Notes: generated from the sequence alone by a model not told the origin. A DNA stretch of 64,000 bases from UBA6168 sp039819485 (GCA_039819485.1 JBCBRY010000013.1:1-64000), one strand, 5' to 3'; positions 42,701 through 51,290 are shown, counted from the stretch's first letter. Numbers and translations: made by a program.

Positions 42701-44724
42701 GACAGGTTTTCATCCTCCATTTTCGTTTTCCCCTCAAACAAGCGCTGGGTGAACCGGCCATCTATTTTCAGGTCGTTATATTCATATTGATTGAAAACAG
42801 CTTTCTTGACCACCCCTTGCAGGGTAGTGTTCAGGCTATCCAGTGAAAAGCCGCCCCCGTCCAGTTGCACATCCAGCGACACCTTACCAATCTGGGCCGT
42901 ATCCAAAAGCACTCGACCAAGATCAAAGTCATCCATCACCAACTGGCCCCGGTAATCTGCATTATCATAATCACGGTTGAAGTTCATTTCCAGGTCCGTT
43001 CGCGCACCGCCGGCCGCAGTATTAAACTCCCCATCAATAGAAAAATGCCGGGTAGTGCCATTGAATGTCCCTGTAAATTGAACGAGGCCCAATGAATCGA
43101 GCATCGGCGGGAAAGGTTCTTGTGCAAAGCCACTCAGGTCAGTGGAACGGGTCGCCAAATCCATGATTTCCAATCCAAAGACAGTGCTGTCCAGGTCAGG
43201 CAGGCAGGCCGCCCGCAGGTTACCTGTAAAACGAGTAGCCGATTCCGTACCCAAAATAAAGTCATCAACTTTGAGATCACCCAGTGTCCCCTCGATTTTA
43301 CCCGACAGCTGAATCTGCCCGAAATTGGCCAGCCCGGCAGGCAGTTCCAGGCCAGTGGTGTATTGTTCCAATTGTTCGTAAGAGGAGCTCAGATGTTGGA
43401 CGTCGAGATCAAAATCAGGATCGCTTGTTAATTGGGCAATTCCACCACTCGCCTGTAAGATGTTTTTTTCACCAACAGCGAAGGAAAAATGTTCGAGCCG
43501 CAACTGCTCCGATTGCAGTTCCAACCTTCCGGTCAGCCGTATTTTTTTGCCTTCCGGCAAATTGAGGTTTGGCACTTCCCTGATTTGCGGAGCGATGGCC
43601 AACAGGTCAGTCGTCGACAAAGTGGTATTCGCAAACTGGGAATTGAGCTTTACCGAATAGAGAAAATCCGTCAGGTCATTGAATTCATTAAACGCAAGAC
43701 GGGTCGAGTTTTGCAAATTGCTGTTGGGTGTTTGGAGCTGTAGGTTTTCGATGCTTATTTCATTAGGCAGCACGGCGGCTTTGCCCGAAATGTTTTTCAG
43801 TACAAAACCACTTTGATCTTTACAGGAGCCTTTGTTTAAGGTCAGTTTTATTCCATCGTCTGCATATTGAATATCGTCAATTGAAAGGTTCAGGTCCTGT
43901 AAGTCGAGGTGGTTGTAATCGAGCATATTTCTCCCAAGGGAATCGGACAGGGCCGGTGCGTTGTCATCAAGATAGGCCACGTGGTTATTCTGGAGGGATA
44001 GCTCTTCGGCGGTGATGGTCCAACCAAAACCTGGAAAATCCAACTTTGATTGTTCCTTGGGAGAAACGATGGCCTGGCCGTTCTTTTTTAGTTGCCTGAA
44101 AATAACATCGGAATCACGGAGGTCGATTTTTCCCAGGGCAATTTTTTGTTGCTCAAAATCCAGATCGTCAGCCGTGATGCTCCAGTTGTCGATATCTGTT
44201 TTCAAGTCGAACCGGCCACTTCCCTCATCTCGCATATCGAAGCGCACCTGCTGCAGGATGACCTCCCCTACCCCAAATTTCCAGGGAGCCGCAGCAGAGG
44301 TATCCTTTGGGCCATCGGAGGTGAAATTATCAATGATAAATTGGTAGTTGAACGCAGGGGCCTTGTCCTGGCGGTAAGTATTCAGGAAGGTATTTTCCAG
44401 TTTTATTTCATTAAAATATATCTCTGACCGGAGCAAGTTAAACAGGCCGATGTCCACGCCCAGCCGCCCGGCGTACAGCAAGGTGTCCTTTTGCTGGTCC
44501 GCAATAAAAACCTCCTCCAGAACAGCCGTTTTGAAAAAATCAATGTCGACTCCGCCTACCTCGACCTCGGCCTTGAGTTGCTCGCTCAGGAACTCAGTTG
44601 CCTTTTTGCTCAGGTAAGTCTGCACGGACGGGTACTGGATGGCAATGGCCACCAATCCAAAGAGGAGTAACAGTACCACCAAAAAGTACAGTATGTATTT
44701 TCCGAGCCGCCGGATGAAATGCAT
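39772..44724 (-). CDS. tamB: TamB/YtfN-family translocation and assembly module protein
   Basis: TamB-type proteins are long periplasmic beta-taco bridges anchored in the inner membrane; they work with TamA/TamL and are linked to lipid or protein transport to the outer membrane. From the ATG at 44724 the protein has 1650 residues: an N-terminal TM helix (LGKYILYFLVVLLLLFGLVA), a long run of AsmA/TamB-like beta repeats (such as LDATIQLDTINLKQLNFYAE), and the conserved C-terminal domain with GNFTVTMNPAGDIGITGTYI and GQYSFAYEGLVKRDFEI. An upstream in-frame ATG at 44757 adds 11 residues and is less likely because MHFIRRLGKY gives a better basic start. tamL follows downstream. Confidence 0.93.
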   Translation of the reverse strand: MHFIRRLGKYILYFLVVLLLLFGLVAIAIQYPSVQTYLSKKATEFLSEQLKAEVEVGGVDIDFFKTAVLEEVFIADQQKDTLLYAGRLGVDIGLFNLLRSEIYFNEIKLENTFLNTYRQDKAPAFNYQFIIDNFTSDGPKDTSAAAPWKFGVGEVILQQVRFDMRDEGSGRFDLKTDIDNWSITADDLDFEQQKIALGKIDLRDSDVIFRQLKKNGQAIVSPKEQSKLDFPGFGWTITAEELSLQNNHVAYLDDNAPALSDSLGRNMLDYNHLDLQDLNLSIDDIQYADDGIKLTLNKGSCKDQSGFVLKNISGKAAVLPNEISIENLQLQTPNSNLQNSTRLAFNEFNDLTDFLYSVKLNSQFANTTLSTTDLLAIAPQIREVPNLNLPEGKKIRLTGRLELQSEQLRLEHFSFAVGEKNILQASGGIAQLTSDPDFDLDVQHLSSSYEQLEQYTTGLELPAGLANFGQIQLSGKIEGTLGDLKVDDFILGTESATRFTGNLRAACLPDLDSTVFGLEIMDLATRSTDLSGFAQEPFPPMLDSLGLVQFTGTFNGTTRHFSIDGEFNTAAGGARTDLEMNFNRDYDNADYRGQLVMDDFDLGRVLLDTAQIGKVSLDVQLDGGGFSLDSLNTTLQGVVKKAVFNQYEYNDLKIDGRFTQRLFEGKTKMEDENLSFHLLGKVDLNDSLPELDATIQLDTINLKQLNFYAEPLGISGLIEARTRGGNLDDLEGEITLSNLHLASDKHIYSDKKLVIGAKQLQGGERALSLDADFLTASVEGAFNFRNLRNLVVDYVNELFPVEELALTADTLSSQQPRPADQRFGFDFQFTDLTALARVFLPAFEELDTTAFLRGKFDSAGGQLELTAEFPRLVYQSSTLDSLVLHVNGDGRQLHSDVALRKLNFNNAFYAPFIDLNTRLGDDSLRFDLAVLDDSLRSVFRWGANSVKSLEDYRIVFNDEMILDEKAWNVDPQNRLYFSAKNLFVNDLIFSKNQQLFGVNSIGDAPENDVAPLELRFDNFNLSEISALLNNPLLQLTGHTNGAFTIIEPRQNLHYNANLTVKDLTLNEQPLGDFLLEASQPSGRQVIDILAQLKKDNQMLLEGEYDISQNQFDLSADIDKLSMVVVDPFLTDLIRHSKGYLSGNFTLEGTPEIPEMNGKIKTHDISTRLLLNGTRYRTNESTITISEKTIDFGELELYDPEGRKASINGAINHEYFGNITFDLRAQTDGLKILNTDRKDNQLYYGRLFAGADVQISGTPELPKLDVYATTQDSSLLNVEPLASDLVVVQEDYVIFANPNDYEPDSLEALTRQVGRNSLGFDLNLTLVVTPAARLHIIIDPLTGDELYCVGSGNFTVTMNPAGDIGITGTYIIEEGQYSFAYEGLVKRDFEIRKGSSLSFAGDPYDARFDITAVYNTRATTYELISNEATLDEATLASSQRRTDVEVLMNIDGDLTEPAITFDIDLPQNEGSAVDNLAIRKLNELRDEPNELNKQVFGLLFLNSFFQSETGAGLSNVGENAALKSVSSLISNQLNRLAGSLIKGIDLTLGFESYRSAGQDAGTVSELQVGLSKKLFNDRLTIMVGGNFNLESSQQSELQEGGYSAIAGDFVLEYKLTDSGRYLVKVFHKSDYNALLGTTNKTGVGLMFRKSY

Positions 44725-44977
44725 GAAGAATGGTTTGCTAGTAAAAGAAGTGAGCAAAAATAATGTTTTGGTTCGTCGGCAAGTTCGGAAGGTTTGAGGG
44801 AAGTTATAAGCCCGATCAATACTTTTCCGCTAAGCCCGATTACAACAAGGAGCGATATCGCGCAAAAGACGGGCACCAAGGCATCGTACATTACGCTGTT
44901 ATTTGCTGTGCAGCCCGGCCATTTTTTTCTTGAAAATTTTGGGGGGTGAACCTGTGAAAATATATACATTTATGATT

Positions 44978-45008
44978 GTTGTTATATGTACTGCGTGCTT
45001 TATATTTG
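44978..45008 (+). promoter_or_regulatory. Bacteroidota-type promoter of the histidine kinase gene
   Basis: GTTG at 44978-44981 and TATATTTG at 45001-45008 fit the -33 TTTG and -7 TAnnTTTG boxes with a 19-bp spacer. The kinase ATG at 45205 lies about 190 bp downstream, implying a long leader. The whole 44725-45204 gap shows no gene; a reverse-strand open frame there has no family features. Confidence 0.55.
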
Positions 45009-45204
45009 ATTTATATCAACACCAGCGATATTATTTTTATTTACTCAATTTAAGTTGTGATCAACTTGGTAGCGGGTGAATAGTAGAAAGCAGAAACACT
45101 TATTTTATCAGCCGCCTCTTTTTCAGGTTCTTATTGACTTGTATCCCTCTACCATTGTCCTTCTACCCTCTTCATCGCAACTTGAGTTGCTCAAACCGAT
45201 TCAA

Positions 45205-47283
45205 ATGAAAAAGTCCTGCCTGTTTGTTCTATTCTCCTTATTGTTTGTACTGCCCAATATTATTTTCGGCAACGGCCAAATAGACTCCGAACACTTAGAA
45301 AAGATCCGGGAAATCGAGCAAATACTTCCGGAGAACGTCAAGGAACACACCCGGGTCCTGCTGAATTCCACCGACGTAAAAAAACAATTAGATGCCTGTG
45401 GGATGCTCACCAACCTGCTGGTCAATCAAGATCACGAAACGCGGCTTTATTTCATCTCCCTGATGGAGGAACTGGCGGAAAAGAACAACTTTGACAAACC
45501 TGTGGCCTATTCGAAGATCAGCAGGGCCATTATCTGGCTGGAGCAATCCAATATCCATGCTGCGGATTCGCTGCTCCGGTTGGCCGGCGAAATGGCCGTG
45601 CAGATCAATTACCCAATGGTGCTGGCAGAGTCGTACAGCATTCGGGCTTATTGTGCCTACGCCCAGGCCGATTACCCAAAAGCCATTGAACTGGCCAAAA
45701 AAGCAGTGGAGGTAAACCAAACGAACCTGGACATACCAGAGATTGAAAGGGAAACGGGCATCGCAGGCGCCATCACACAAATAGCGAGTTGTTATCTGGA
45801 AATGGGCAACTTTGATGAAGCAGTGGCCAATTTTACCGGCGCATTAAGAATTGTTGAAAAATACAATACCATCCACAGCCAGATTACCATTTTACATAAC
45901 CTGGCCAATTGTTATTTAAGACAGAACAATTATTCGGAGGCAATAAAATACAGCCATAAGTGCCTCTCTATGGCCAAGGGCCAACCCTTTAATAACAACA
46001 AGGCCAGCGCATATAATATTTTAGGGGGGATTTATTCACAAGAGTCCCAATTGGACAGCGCACTATTTTATTTCAGTAAAAGTATTGATGCCTACAGGGA
46101 ACTGGAAATGCCCGACCATTTAGCAACGGCATACACCAACCTTGGCGCGGTTTATTTAAAATCGGCCAATCCGGACAAATGCATCGAATATAGTGAGAAA
46201 GCCTACGCCATTGTCAAAAACCAAAATTCACTTCCCGTCACCCTGCCCATTTACCTCAACTTTGGAAATGCGTACGCTGAATTAAATAGCTTTAAAAAAT
46301 CACTCAATTATTTAAACAAAACCCTGTCGCTGTCGGACGAAAGCGGAAGTTTGGATTATAAAAACAAAGCGTTAAAAGGTTTGTCCAATTTGTACTTTAA
46401 AATGGGAGATTTAGGAAGGGCGTATGACTATCATCTAAAATTTTATGAAATAGACAAAGAAATTTTTGGGCTCGAAAAAGAGAAAGAAATCCAGCAGGTC
46501 AGAATTAAATACGAGACGGACAAAACAGAAGCCGAACTGGAAAAAGAAAAGGCATTGACTGATTTGCAGTCTGCAAAACTCACGCAAAACAGCATTGGCC
46601 TGGCCGCTGCCATCATAGTTGCCGGCCTGCTCACTTTACTGTATTTTCAATTGAAAAAGAAAAACGGGGTCTTAAAAGAAGCCCGTCAAACGGAAGCGCT
46701 TTTGCGCAAAGAATCCGAACACCGCATCAAAAACCATTTACAAATGGTGGCGGCCTTTTTCCGACTGCATTCACAGGACGTAAAAGAAGAGGCTGCCAAA
46801 CAACTGGTCAAAGAAGGCAAAAACCGAATTGAAGCCGTCGGTTTGTTGTACCAGCAACTGCAGATCAACAAAGGTCATCATAACATGATCAAAGTAAAAG
46901 AATACGTTGATGAACTCACGGCCAACCTTCTGCTGAGCCTTGACCCAAGGTCGAGCATGGATTACAGCTCACACATCGATGATATGGAATTGGATCCAGA
47001 TCAGGCGGTCAAATTGGGGCTGATCATCAATGAACTGGTCAGCAACTCCCTAAAGCATTTTCCACTTGATACGGAAAAACCGAAACTCGAACTTTCATTG
47101 AAAAAAGACCGGGAAATTAAATTGAGAATTCAAGATAATGGCCCCGGGCTTCCCCGCGATTTCAACACCCGGAAAGACCGGTCGTTCGGCATTCGACTGG
47201 TAGAGCTAATGTCGAAACAATTAAATGGGGAGTTTTCTTTTTACAATAATCCCGGAGCTTGTTTTGAATTAAATTTTAAATAG
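45205..47283 (+). CDS. TPR-containing sensor histidine kinase (HisKA_2 type)
   Basis: The 692-residue protein starts at the ATG at 45205, where a signal-like sequence begins (MKKSCLFVLFSLLFVLPNII); an earlier in-frame ATG at 45076 gives a non-hydrophobic extension. About ten tetratricopeptide repeats fill residues 60-440 (NFDEAVANFTGALRIVEKYN, YLRQNNYSEAIKYSHKCLSM) and should face the periplasm. A coiled coil and one TM helix (about 460-480, LAAAIIVAGLLTLLYF) lead to a HisKA_2 phosphoacceptor box ESEHRIKNHLQMVAAFF near 505 and an ATPase domain with NELVSNSLKHF near 608, DNGPGLP and SFGIRLVELM. The response regulator gene lies 258 bp downstream. Confidence 0.92.
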   Translation: MKKSCLFVLFSLLFVLPNIIFGNGQIDSEHLEKIREIEQILPENVKEHTRVLLNSTDVKKQLDACGMLTNLLVNQDHETRLYFISLMEELAEKNNFDKPVAYSKISRAIIWLEQSNIHAADSLLRLAGEMAVQINYPMVLAESYSIRAYCAYAQADYPKAIELAKKAVEVNQTNLDIPEIERETGIAGAITQIASCYLEMGNFDEAVANFTGALRIVEKYNTIHSQITILHNLANCYLRQNNYSEAIKYSHKCLSMAKGQPFNNNKASAYNILGGIYSQESQLDSALFYFSKSIDAYRELEMPDHLATAYTNLGAVYLKSANPDKCIEYSEKAYAIVKNQNSLPVTLPIYLNFGNAYAELNSFKKSLNYLNKTLSLSDESGSLDYKNKALKGLSNLYFKMGDLGRAYDYHLKFYEIDKEIFGLEKEKEIQQVRIKYETDKTEAELEKEKALTDLQSAKLTQNSIGLAAAIIVAGLLTLLYFQLKKKNGVLKEARQTEALLRKESEHRIKNHLQMVAAFFRLHSQDVKEEAAKQLVKEGKNRIEAVGLLYQQLQINKGHHNMIKVKEYVDELTANLLLSLDPRSSMDYSSHIDDMELDPDQAVKLGLIINELVSNSLKHFPLDTEKPKLELSLKKDREIKLRIQDNGPGLPRDFNTRKDRSFGIRLVELMSKQLNGEFSFYNNPGACFELNFK

Positions 47284-47395
47284 AATTTGTTTAAAAATAA
47301 AAATTGATTTTTAAATAAATAGCGAAATAACATGCAGTTTTTAACTGCAATCACGAACATAAATTTAATTTGACCATAGCTTCCTGCATGCTCGT

Positions 47396-47424
47396 CGCAA
47401 GTTACGCTTCGCTAAACTTGCGAC
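47396..47424. repeat. Hairpin between the kinase and regulator genes
   Basis: GTCGCAAGTT and AACTTGCGAC form 10-bp perfect arms. A smaller hairpin TGCAGTT/AACTGCA lies at 47333-47349. Both sit in the 258-bp gap between the kinase stop and the regulator start and may reduce read-through between them. Confidence 0.6.
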
Positions 47425-47541
47425 AACTTAGTTTATTTATTTCCGAACAACCCTTGCAACCTAAATCACGTAGCACTGACCGGTTGCATCACTGAAAAAT
47501 AATTAAAAATACAGGCCGTTTATTTTACCAATATTTAATGC

Positions 47542-48267
47542 ATGAAAATTCTAATTGTTGAAGACGATACCATTCAGGCTGAAGCAGTAAAATCGCAATT
47601 GATTGAATTGGGCCACCAACCTTTGGAGCCAGTTGGAACCGGCGAGGGCGCCATTGCCGTGGTAAAAAAAACAGACCTTGATCTGGTTTTAATGGACATT
47701 GACCTGCCGGGCATGATCAACGGAATTGAAACGACGGAAATTATCAATAAAATAAAAACTGGCCTGCCCGTTATTTATTTGACCATTTTGGAGGAAGAAG
47801 CCATTTTCCGGTCTATACAAGAAACAGCCCACCTCTATTTTTTGCCCAAACCATTTAATTTGTCACAATTAAATAAAGCATTGAAATATGTGGAGGCAAA
47901 AATCAAAGAAAAACCCGGACAGGAAGAACCCCTGCTGGACGAGCACATCTTTTTAAAGAAAAATGACCTGCAATACGACCGCATTCCGGTCGGAGATATT
48001 TTATGGGTGGAAGGAGGACGGAACAATATTACCGTCGTCACTAAAAACAATGGCAAATATGTCATTTCAGGTGTGTTCGCTACCTTTTCAGAAAAAGTCA
48101 ACCAACCCAGTTTAAAAAGGGTACACCGGTCGTACATGATTAATTTAAAACAAGTGACTGCGATCAAAGGCCGGTATTTAATGGTAGGAGAAAACGAAAT
48201 TCCGTACACCAAAACTTACGTAGCCAATATCAATGAATTGCTCCGTGTGATTTCCTCCAGTAAATAG
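47542..48267 (+). CDS. LytTR-family response regulator
   Basis: The 241-residue protein has a receiver domain (1-118) with Asp8/Asp9, the phosphoacceptor Asp52 (LVLMDIDLPGM), Thr near 79 (VIYLT) and Lys near 104 (LPKPF). A LytTR DNA-binding domain follows at about 130-238 (IPVGDILWVEGGRNNITVVT, LKRVHRSYMINLKQVTAIKG, ENEIPYTKTY). LytTR regulators such as AgrA and ComE bind direct repeats and often control peptide signalling or virulence. The upstream TPR histidine kinase is the likely phosphodonor. A GG-motif peptide gene lies 158 bp downstream on the same strand. Confidence 0.93.
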   Translation: MKILIVEDDTIQAEAVKSQLIELGHQPLEPVGTGEGAIAVVKKTDLDLVLMDIDLPGMINGIETTEIINKIKTGLPVIYLTILEEEAIFRSIQETAHLYFLPKPFNLSQLNKALKYVEAKIKEKPGQEEPLLDEHIFLKKNDLQYDRIPVGDILWVEGGRNNITVVTKNNGKYVISGVFATFSEKVNQPSLKRVHRSYMINLKQVTAIKGRYLMVGENEIPYTKTYVANINELLRVISSSK

Positions 48268-48425
48268 TTCGCACGCTCAGATTCTTGGTTTGCACGCCGA
48301 TATTTAGTCCCTGCACTTCTTATTTTCTTTTTGTAATTGATGCCTGCAAATTGTCACCAGAAACGGCAAGCAGGCCTGCCGCCTTTTCATTTCCACTGAT
48401 TTTTTAACTCAAAATTTTAAGTGTC

Positions 48426-48542
48426 ATGAAAAAGCAAAATGCGAAGCGTCTCGACGCGTTCCAAACAGAATCCCTTTCCCCACGGCAGGCAAACCAGGTA
48501 AAAGGCGGCACCATAGGTGTGGAGGATATTGTGGAGGGATAA
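48426..48542 (+). CDS. 38-residue double-glycine-motif precursor peptide
   Basis: The ATG at 48426 opens a 38-codon gene starting MKKQNAKRLDAFQTESLSPR, followed by QANQVKGG and the tail TIGVEDIVEG. The layout is that of the Bacteroidota GG-leader natural-product precursor peptides (TIGR04149-like): a basic start, a Leu/Phe-rich amphipathic leader with E-S-L-S, then K-G-G and a short tail that would be freed by a C39-type peptidase. The gene has its own terminator 11 bp after the stop. It follows a LytTR response regulator by 158 bp. No peptidase/ABC exporter or modifying enzyme lies in the window. The tail is short and acidic and has no Cys, so a lantibiotic is unlikely; a signal peptide or pheromone is possible. 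Confidence 0.75.
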   Translation: MKKQNAKRLDAFQTESLSPRQANQVKGGTIGVEDIVEG

Positions 48543-48553
48543 AAAAGGAAGAG

Positions 48554-48578
48554 CAAATGGGGACGGGTTCCCCATTTG
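48554..48578. terminator. Terminator shared by the GG peptide and the convergent gene
   Basis: CAAATGGGG at 48554-48562 and CCCCATTTG at 48570-48578 form a perfect 9-bp stem with a 7-nt loop, 11 bp after the peptide stop codon and touching the stop codon of the convergent gene at 48579. Confidence 0.8.
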
Positions 48579-50030
48579 TTATAACTGGTCAATTTTCTCC
48601 AGGAGCCATTCTTTCGCCAATAATCTTGACTCATTTATTTTCTTCTTCCATTCTTCTTTTTTTTGTTTGTTGATTTTTTTGAATTTCTGGTTTTTTAATT
48701 TTCTCATCCATACGGTGGTTTCAAGATACAGTGCTTTCTTTTCTTCTGTTAAATATTTTATTTTTTTGACGTATTTGGTAAAAGACAATAATTCCGAATG
48801 CACCGTAGTTTCGTACGAGTGATCTTGGAAAAATATTTCAAAAATGGTTCTTGTCCTTAAAAACCGGTTTCTCAATTCCAATATTCCTTTTGTCTTTTGT
48901 TCTTTGTTTAGCAACAGGAGCGTCTTTTCAAATTTTTTTTCATGAAAAGATATAATGGCATTACTGTAAAGAACTGTGCGGTCTTTTTCATTGGGAATTA
49001 AATAGCTTTGGTTTTTTTTAATAAATAATTTTGCCCAGTGGAACTCCTTAATGATGCAGGCCGTAACAACTATGTTGTTGAAGGTGGTTTCTCTTATTTT
49101 TCCGTTTTGAAAAAAAACGCCGTTGTATTTTAAACCTGTTTTATAAATTTCGAATAAATAGTTGATGTATTTTTTTTTACCCTGCGTATATATTTGCCAG
49201 GCTTTGTTGGCCATAGCGATCATTATTGGTCTTAATTCCGAAAGTGGCACATCGGACTTGTTCGTCTGGATAAAACGGTTTAGCGTTTCAAATTCTTTTT
49301 CTGAATAGCTCCCTTTTAAAAACTGGATGATCTTCGGGTATAAAACAAATAATTTGTTCTCGTTCTTCAGCAGTTCTGTATTTTTCAAGACCTCGTTCAG
49401 TTGCCAAATCTCGTTTTTTTCCGGAATAATTTCTTGTCGTGAATAAAGCTCCATGCCCAACCTCATTTTCATTAAAATAAAATACCGGTCGAGATATCCC
49501 ATGGCACTTTGAACGCTTTTCTCTTTCTCGCTAAGTCGTTCCGTAGTGGGATGGAAATAATAGTCAAAGGCCACCGCGGTCATGTCCCCATAGTCAAAAG
49601 CCGTTTTATTTACTTTTTCCTTAAAGTGCTTTTGAGCTTGGTCAAACTGCTTTCGAAAACTGCGCTCCAGGTGCCTTTCCTCATACACCTTTAACCTTAA
49701 ACCGTTAACGACTGGTTCGTTCTGATCCAACATTTCGATGGTCAAAAACTTTTCAATGAGTTTCACCAGGTCCGAGTACAGATCAGTTATTTTTTTATAA
49801 TTGAAACCTTCGTTTGGAAATAACTTTTGAAAAAGCTTTTCTTTTTCTATACTTTTACCTGCATACCTTGGATGTTGGCGCTTGATCGCGTTGAAAAGAT
49901 GAAGTATCAGTTCAGAGTTATTGAAATAAGGTGACTGTATAAATTTTCCCAGCCTTGTGATTTCTTTAGTGGACAAGGTTTTAAGCAGTAAGAACAACCT
50001 GGGTTGTTGCGTTTTAGGGGAAGACACCAT
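48579..50030 (-). CDS. Hypothetical helical cytoplasmic protein of Bacteroidota
   Basis: The 483-residue protein has no signal peptide or TM segment, and is rich in Lys, Leu, Phe and Ile with helical periodicity throughout. The N-terminal segment KEITRLGKFIQSPYFNNSEL and KLFPNEGFNYKKITDLYSDL match a recurring, unnamed Bacteroidota protein type that I recognise by shape but cannot name. No catalytic motif is visible. Possibly it forms helical repeats in the way of TPR proteins. It converges on the GG-motif peptide gene, sharing its terminator, and is divergent from the secreted beta-helix gene at 50197. Any part in peptide signalling would be guesswork. Confidence 0.75.
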   Translation of the reverse strand: MVSSPKTQQPRLFLLLKTLSTKEITRLGKFIQSPYFNNSELILHLFNAIKRQHPRYAGKSIEKEKLFQKLFPNEGFNYKKITDLYSDLVKLIEKFLTIEMLDQNEPVVNGLRLKVYEERHLERSFRKQFDQAQKHFKEKVNKTAFDYGDMTAVAFDYYFHPTTERLSEKEKSVQSAMGYLDRYFILMKMRLGMELYSRQEIIPEKNEIWQLNEVLKNTELLKNENKLFVLYPKIIQFLKGSYSEKEFETLNRFIQTNKSDVPLSELRPIMIAMANKAWQIYTQGKKKYINYLFEIYKTGLKYNGVFFQNGKIRETTFNNIVVTACIIKEFHWAKLFIKKNQSYLIPNEKDRTVLYSNAIISFHEKKFEKTLLLLNKEQKTKGILELRNRFLRTRTIFEIFFQDHSYETTVHSELLSFTKYVKKIKYLTEEKKALYLETTVWMRKLKNQKFKKINKQKKEEWKKKINESRLLAKEWLLEKIDQL

Positions 50031-50196
50031 ATCGTTATTGTTTGATTTACAATATATTACAATACCTATCGGTTATTTTTTTTGCAAATTTTGCGGGGTA
50101 AGTTAAAAACTTTATTACAGTATTTGATTACGATGGATAAGAAATTTGCCGTGGTTATATAGAACATTTTCTGACATATAAAAACGTATATCATTT

Positions 50197-51240
50197 ATGA
50201 GCAAGCTGAGTATATTACTTCTTTTACTATCGTTTTTTTGTTTACCTGTTTTAAATGGACAGAACATCTGGAATGTCAATAACCTCACCAGTGGGGTGAA
50301 CGCGCATTTTACAACGTTGCAAGCCGCGGTTGATAGTGCGAGTGCAGGGGATATAATTTATTTGTACCCATCGGCAAACAATTACGGAGCGGCTACGATT
50401 GATAAGAAATTGATTATTATCGGGCCGGGATACAATATTACAGATAACATTGACTCGACAGGAATACAGACCTATACAACTTCGGCCAAGGTAACCAATT
50501 TGACTTTGGAAAGTGGATCGGAAGGAAGTGTGATTATGGGACTGGATTTGAATAGTGCCCCAGGTAATATTGAATTATATAATGCATCAAATCTTTTAAT
50601 CCAGAGAAATAAAATTTATGGGATCATATTTATGGTTAATTCTTCAAATGTATTACTCAATGGAAACTATTTATATTCTACTTACAATAATAATTCTATC
50701 TATGATGATGAGCTTTACATTAACAATGATTGTTCAACCATTCTAGTGGCTAATAATATTTTTAATGTTCAAGACCTCGGTAGTGGAGATGAAAACGTCT
50801 TTGTTCATTCCTCCTCGACTGCTACGTTCAAGAATAATATTTTCAAGGACTTTGTGAATGCTTCTAATTGTACTTTTAAGAATAATATTTTTCTTAACGG
50901 AGGTGTACCTAGCACATCAGGTAATGTTATTGAATACAATGTTTTTTCTTCTACTAACCCTAACATCCCTCCTAGCAATATTACCGGTGTTAACCAAGAC
51001 TCAGTATTTTTAGTGCCCTTGACTGCATTGGATGCAGAGAAAGAATTCTATCTCAATACCAACTCACCAGCTCTTGGTGCCGGAGAGGGTGGCATTGATG
51101 CTGGTGTTTTCTCTGGAGACACCCCCTACAAACTTTCCGGCATCCCCTTCATCCCATTAATATACGAAATAAACGCTCCTACCTCCGGTACATCGGGAGG
51201 TGGCCTGCCCATTACCATCAAAGCGAGGGCCGAGAATTAG
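50197..51240 (+). CDS. Secreted right-handed beta-helix protein
   Basis: The 347-residue product has a signal peptide (MSKLSILLLLLSFFCLPVLNG) and a pectate-lyase-like start (FTTLQAAVDSASAGDIIYLYP). It then has repeating short strands with Asn ladders (ASNLLIQRNKIYGIIFMVNS, SNVLLNGNYLYSTYNNNS, ATFKNNIFKDFVNASNCTFK), the mark of a parallel beta-helix. No catalytic residues or T9SS sorting domain are seen; the C-terminus is SGGGLPITIKARAEN. It probably binds or cleaves a polysaccharide or forms part of a surface structure. The giant repeat gene begins 132 bp downstream and a palindrome lies between. Confidence 0.8.
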   Translation: MSKLSILLLLLSFFCLPVLNGQNIWNVNNLTSGVNAHFTTLQAAVDSASAGDIIYLYPSANNYGAATIDKKLIIIGPGYNITDNIDSTGIQTYTTSAKVTNLTLESGSEGSVIMGLDLNSAPGNIELYNASNLLIQRNKIYGIIFMVNSSNVLLNGNYLYSTYNNNSIYDDELYINNDCSTILVANNIFNVQDLGSGDENVFVHSSSTATFKNNIFKDFVNASNCTFKNNIFLNGGVPSTSGNVIEYNVFSSTNPNIPPSNITGVNQDSVFLVPLTALDAEKEFYLNTNSPALGAGEGGIDAGVFSGDTPYKLSGIPFIPLIYEINAPTSGTSGGGLPITIKARAEN

Positions 51241-51267
51241 GTGATTTCCAATTGATTTTGGCGGGAC

Positions 51268-51290
51268 AACCAGCGGTAACACCGCTGGTT
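51268..51290. repeat. Small AGCGGTAACA hairpin, copy 4
   Basis: AACCAGCGGT at 51268-51277 and ACCGCTGGTT at 51281-51290 are perfect 10-bp arms around AAC. It lies 28 bp after the beta-helix gene and may end its transcript, though no U-run follows. Confidence 0.75.

Noticed and set aside
44610..44969. Open frame of 119 codons on the minus strand before tamB
   Set aside because: It overlaps the tamB start in another frame and shows no recognisable domain.
48426..48542. Lanthipeptide precursor
   Set aside because: The tail after the double glycine has no Cys and only one Thr, and no lanthionine synthetase gene is in the window.
48404..48634. Minus-strand open frame over the GG peptide
   Set aside because: It runs through the terminator hairpin and antisense to the peptide. 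The plus-strand peptide has leader motif, start codon and terminator.
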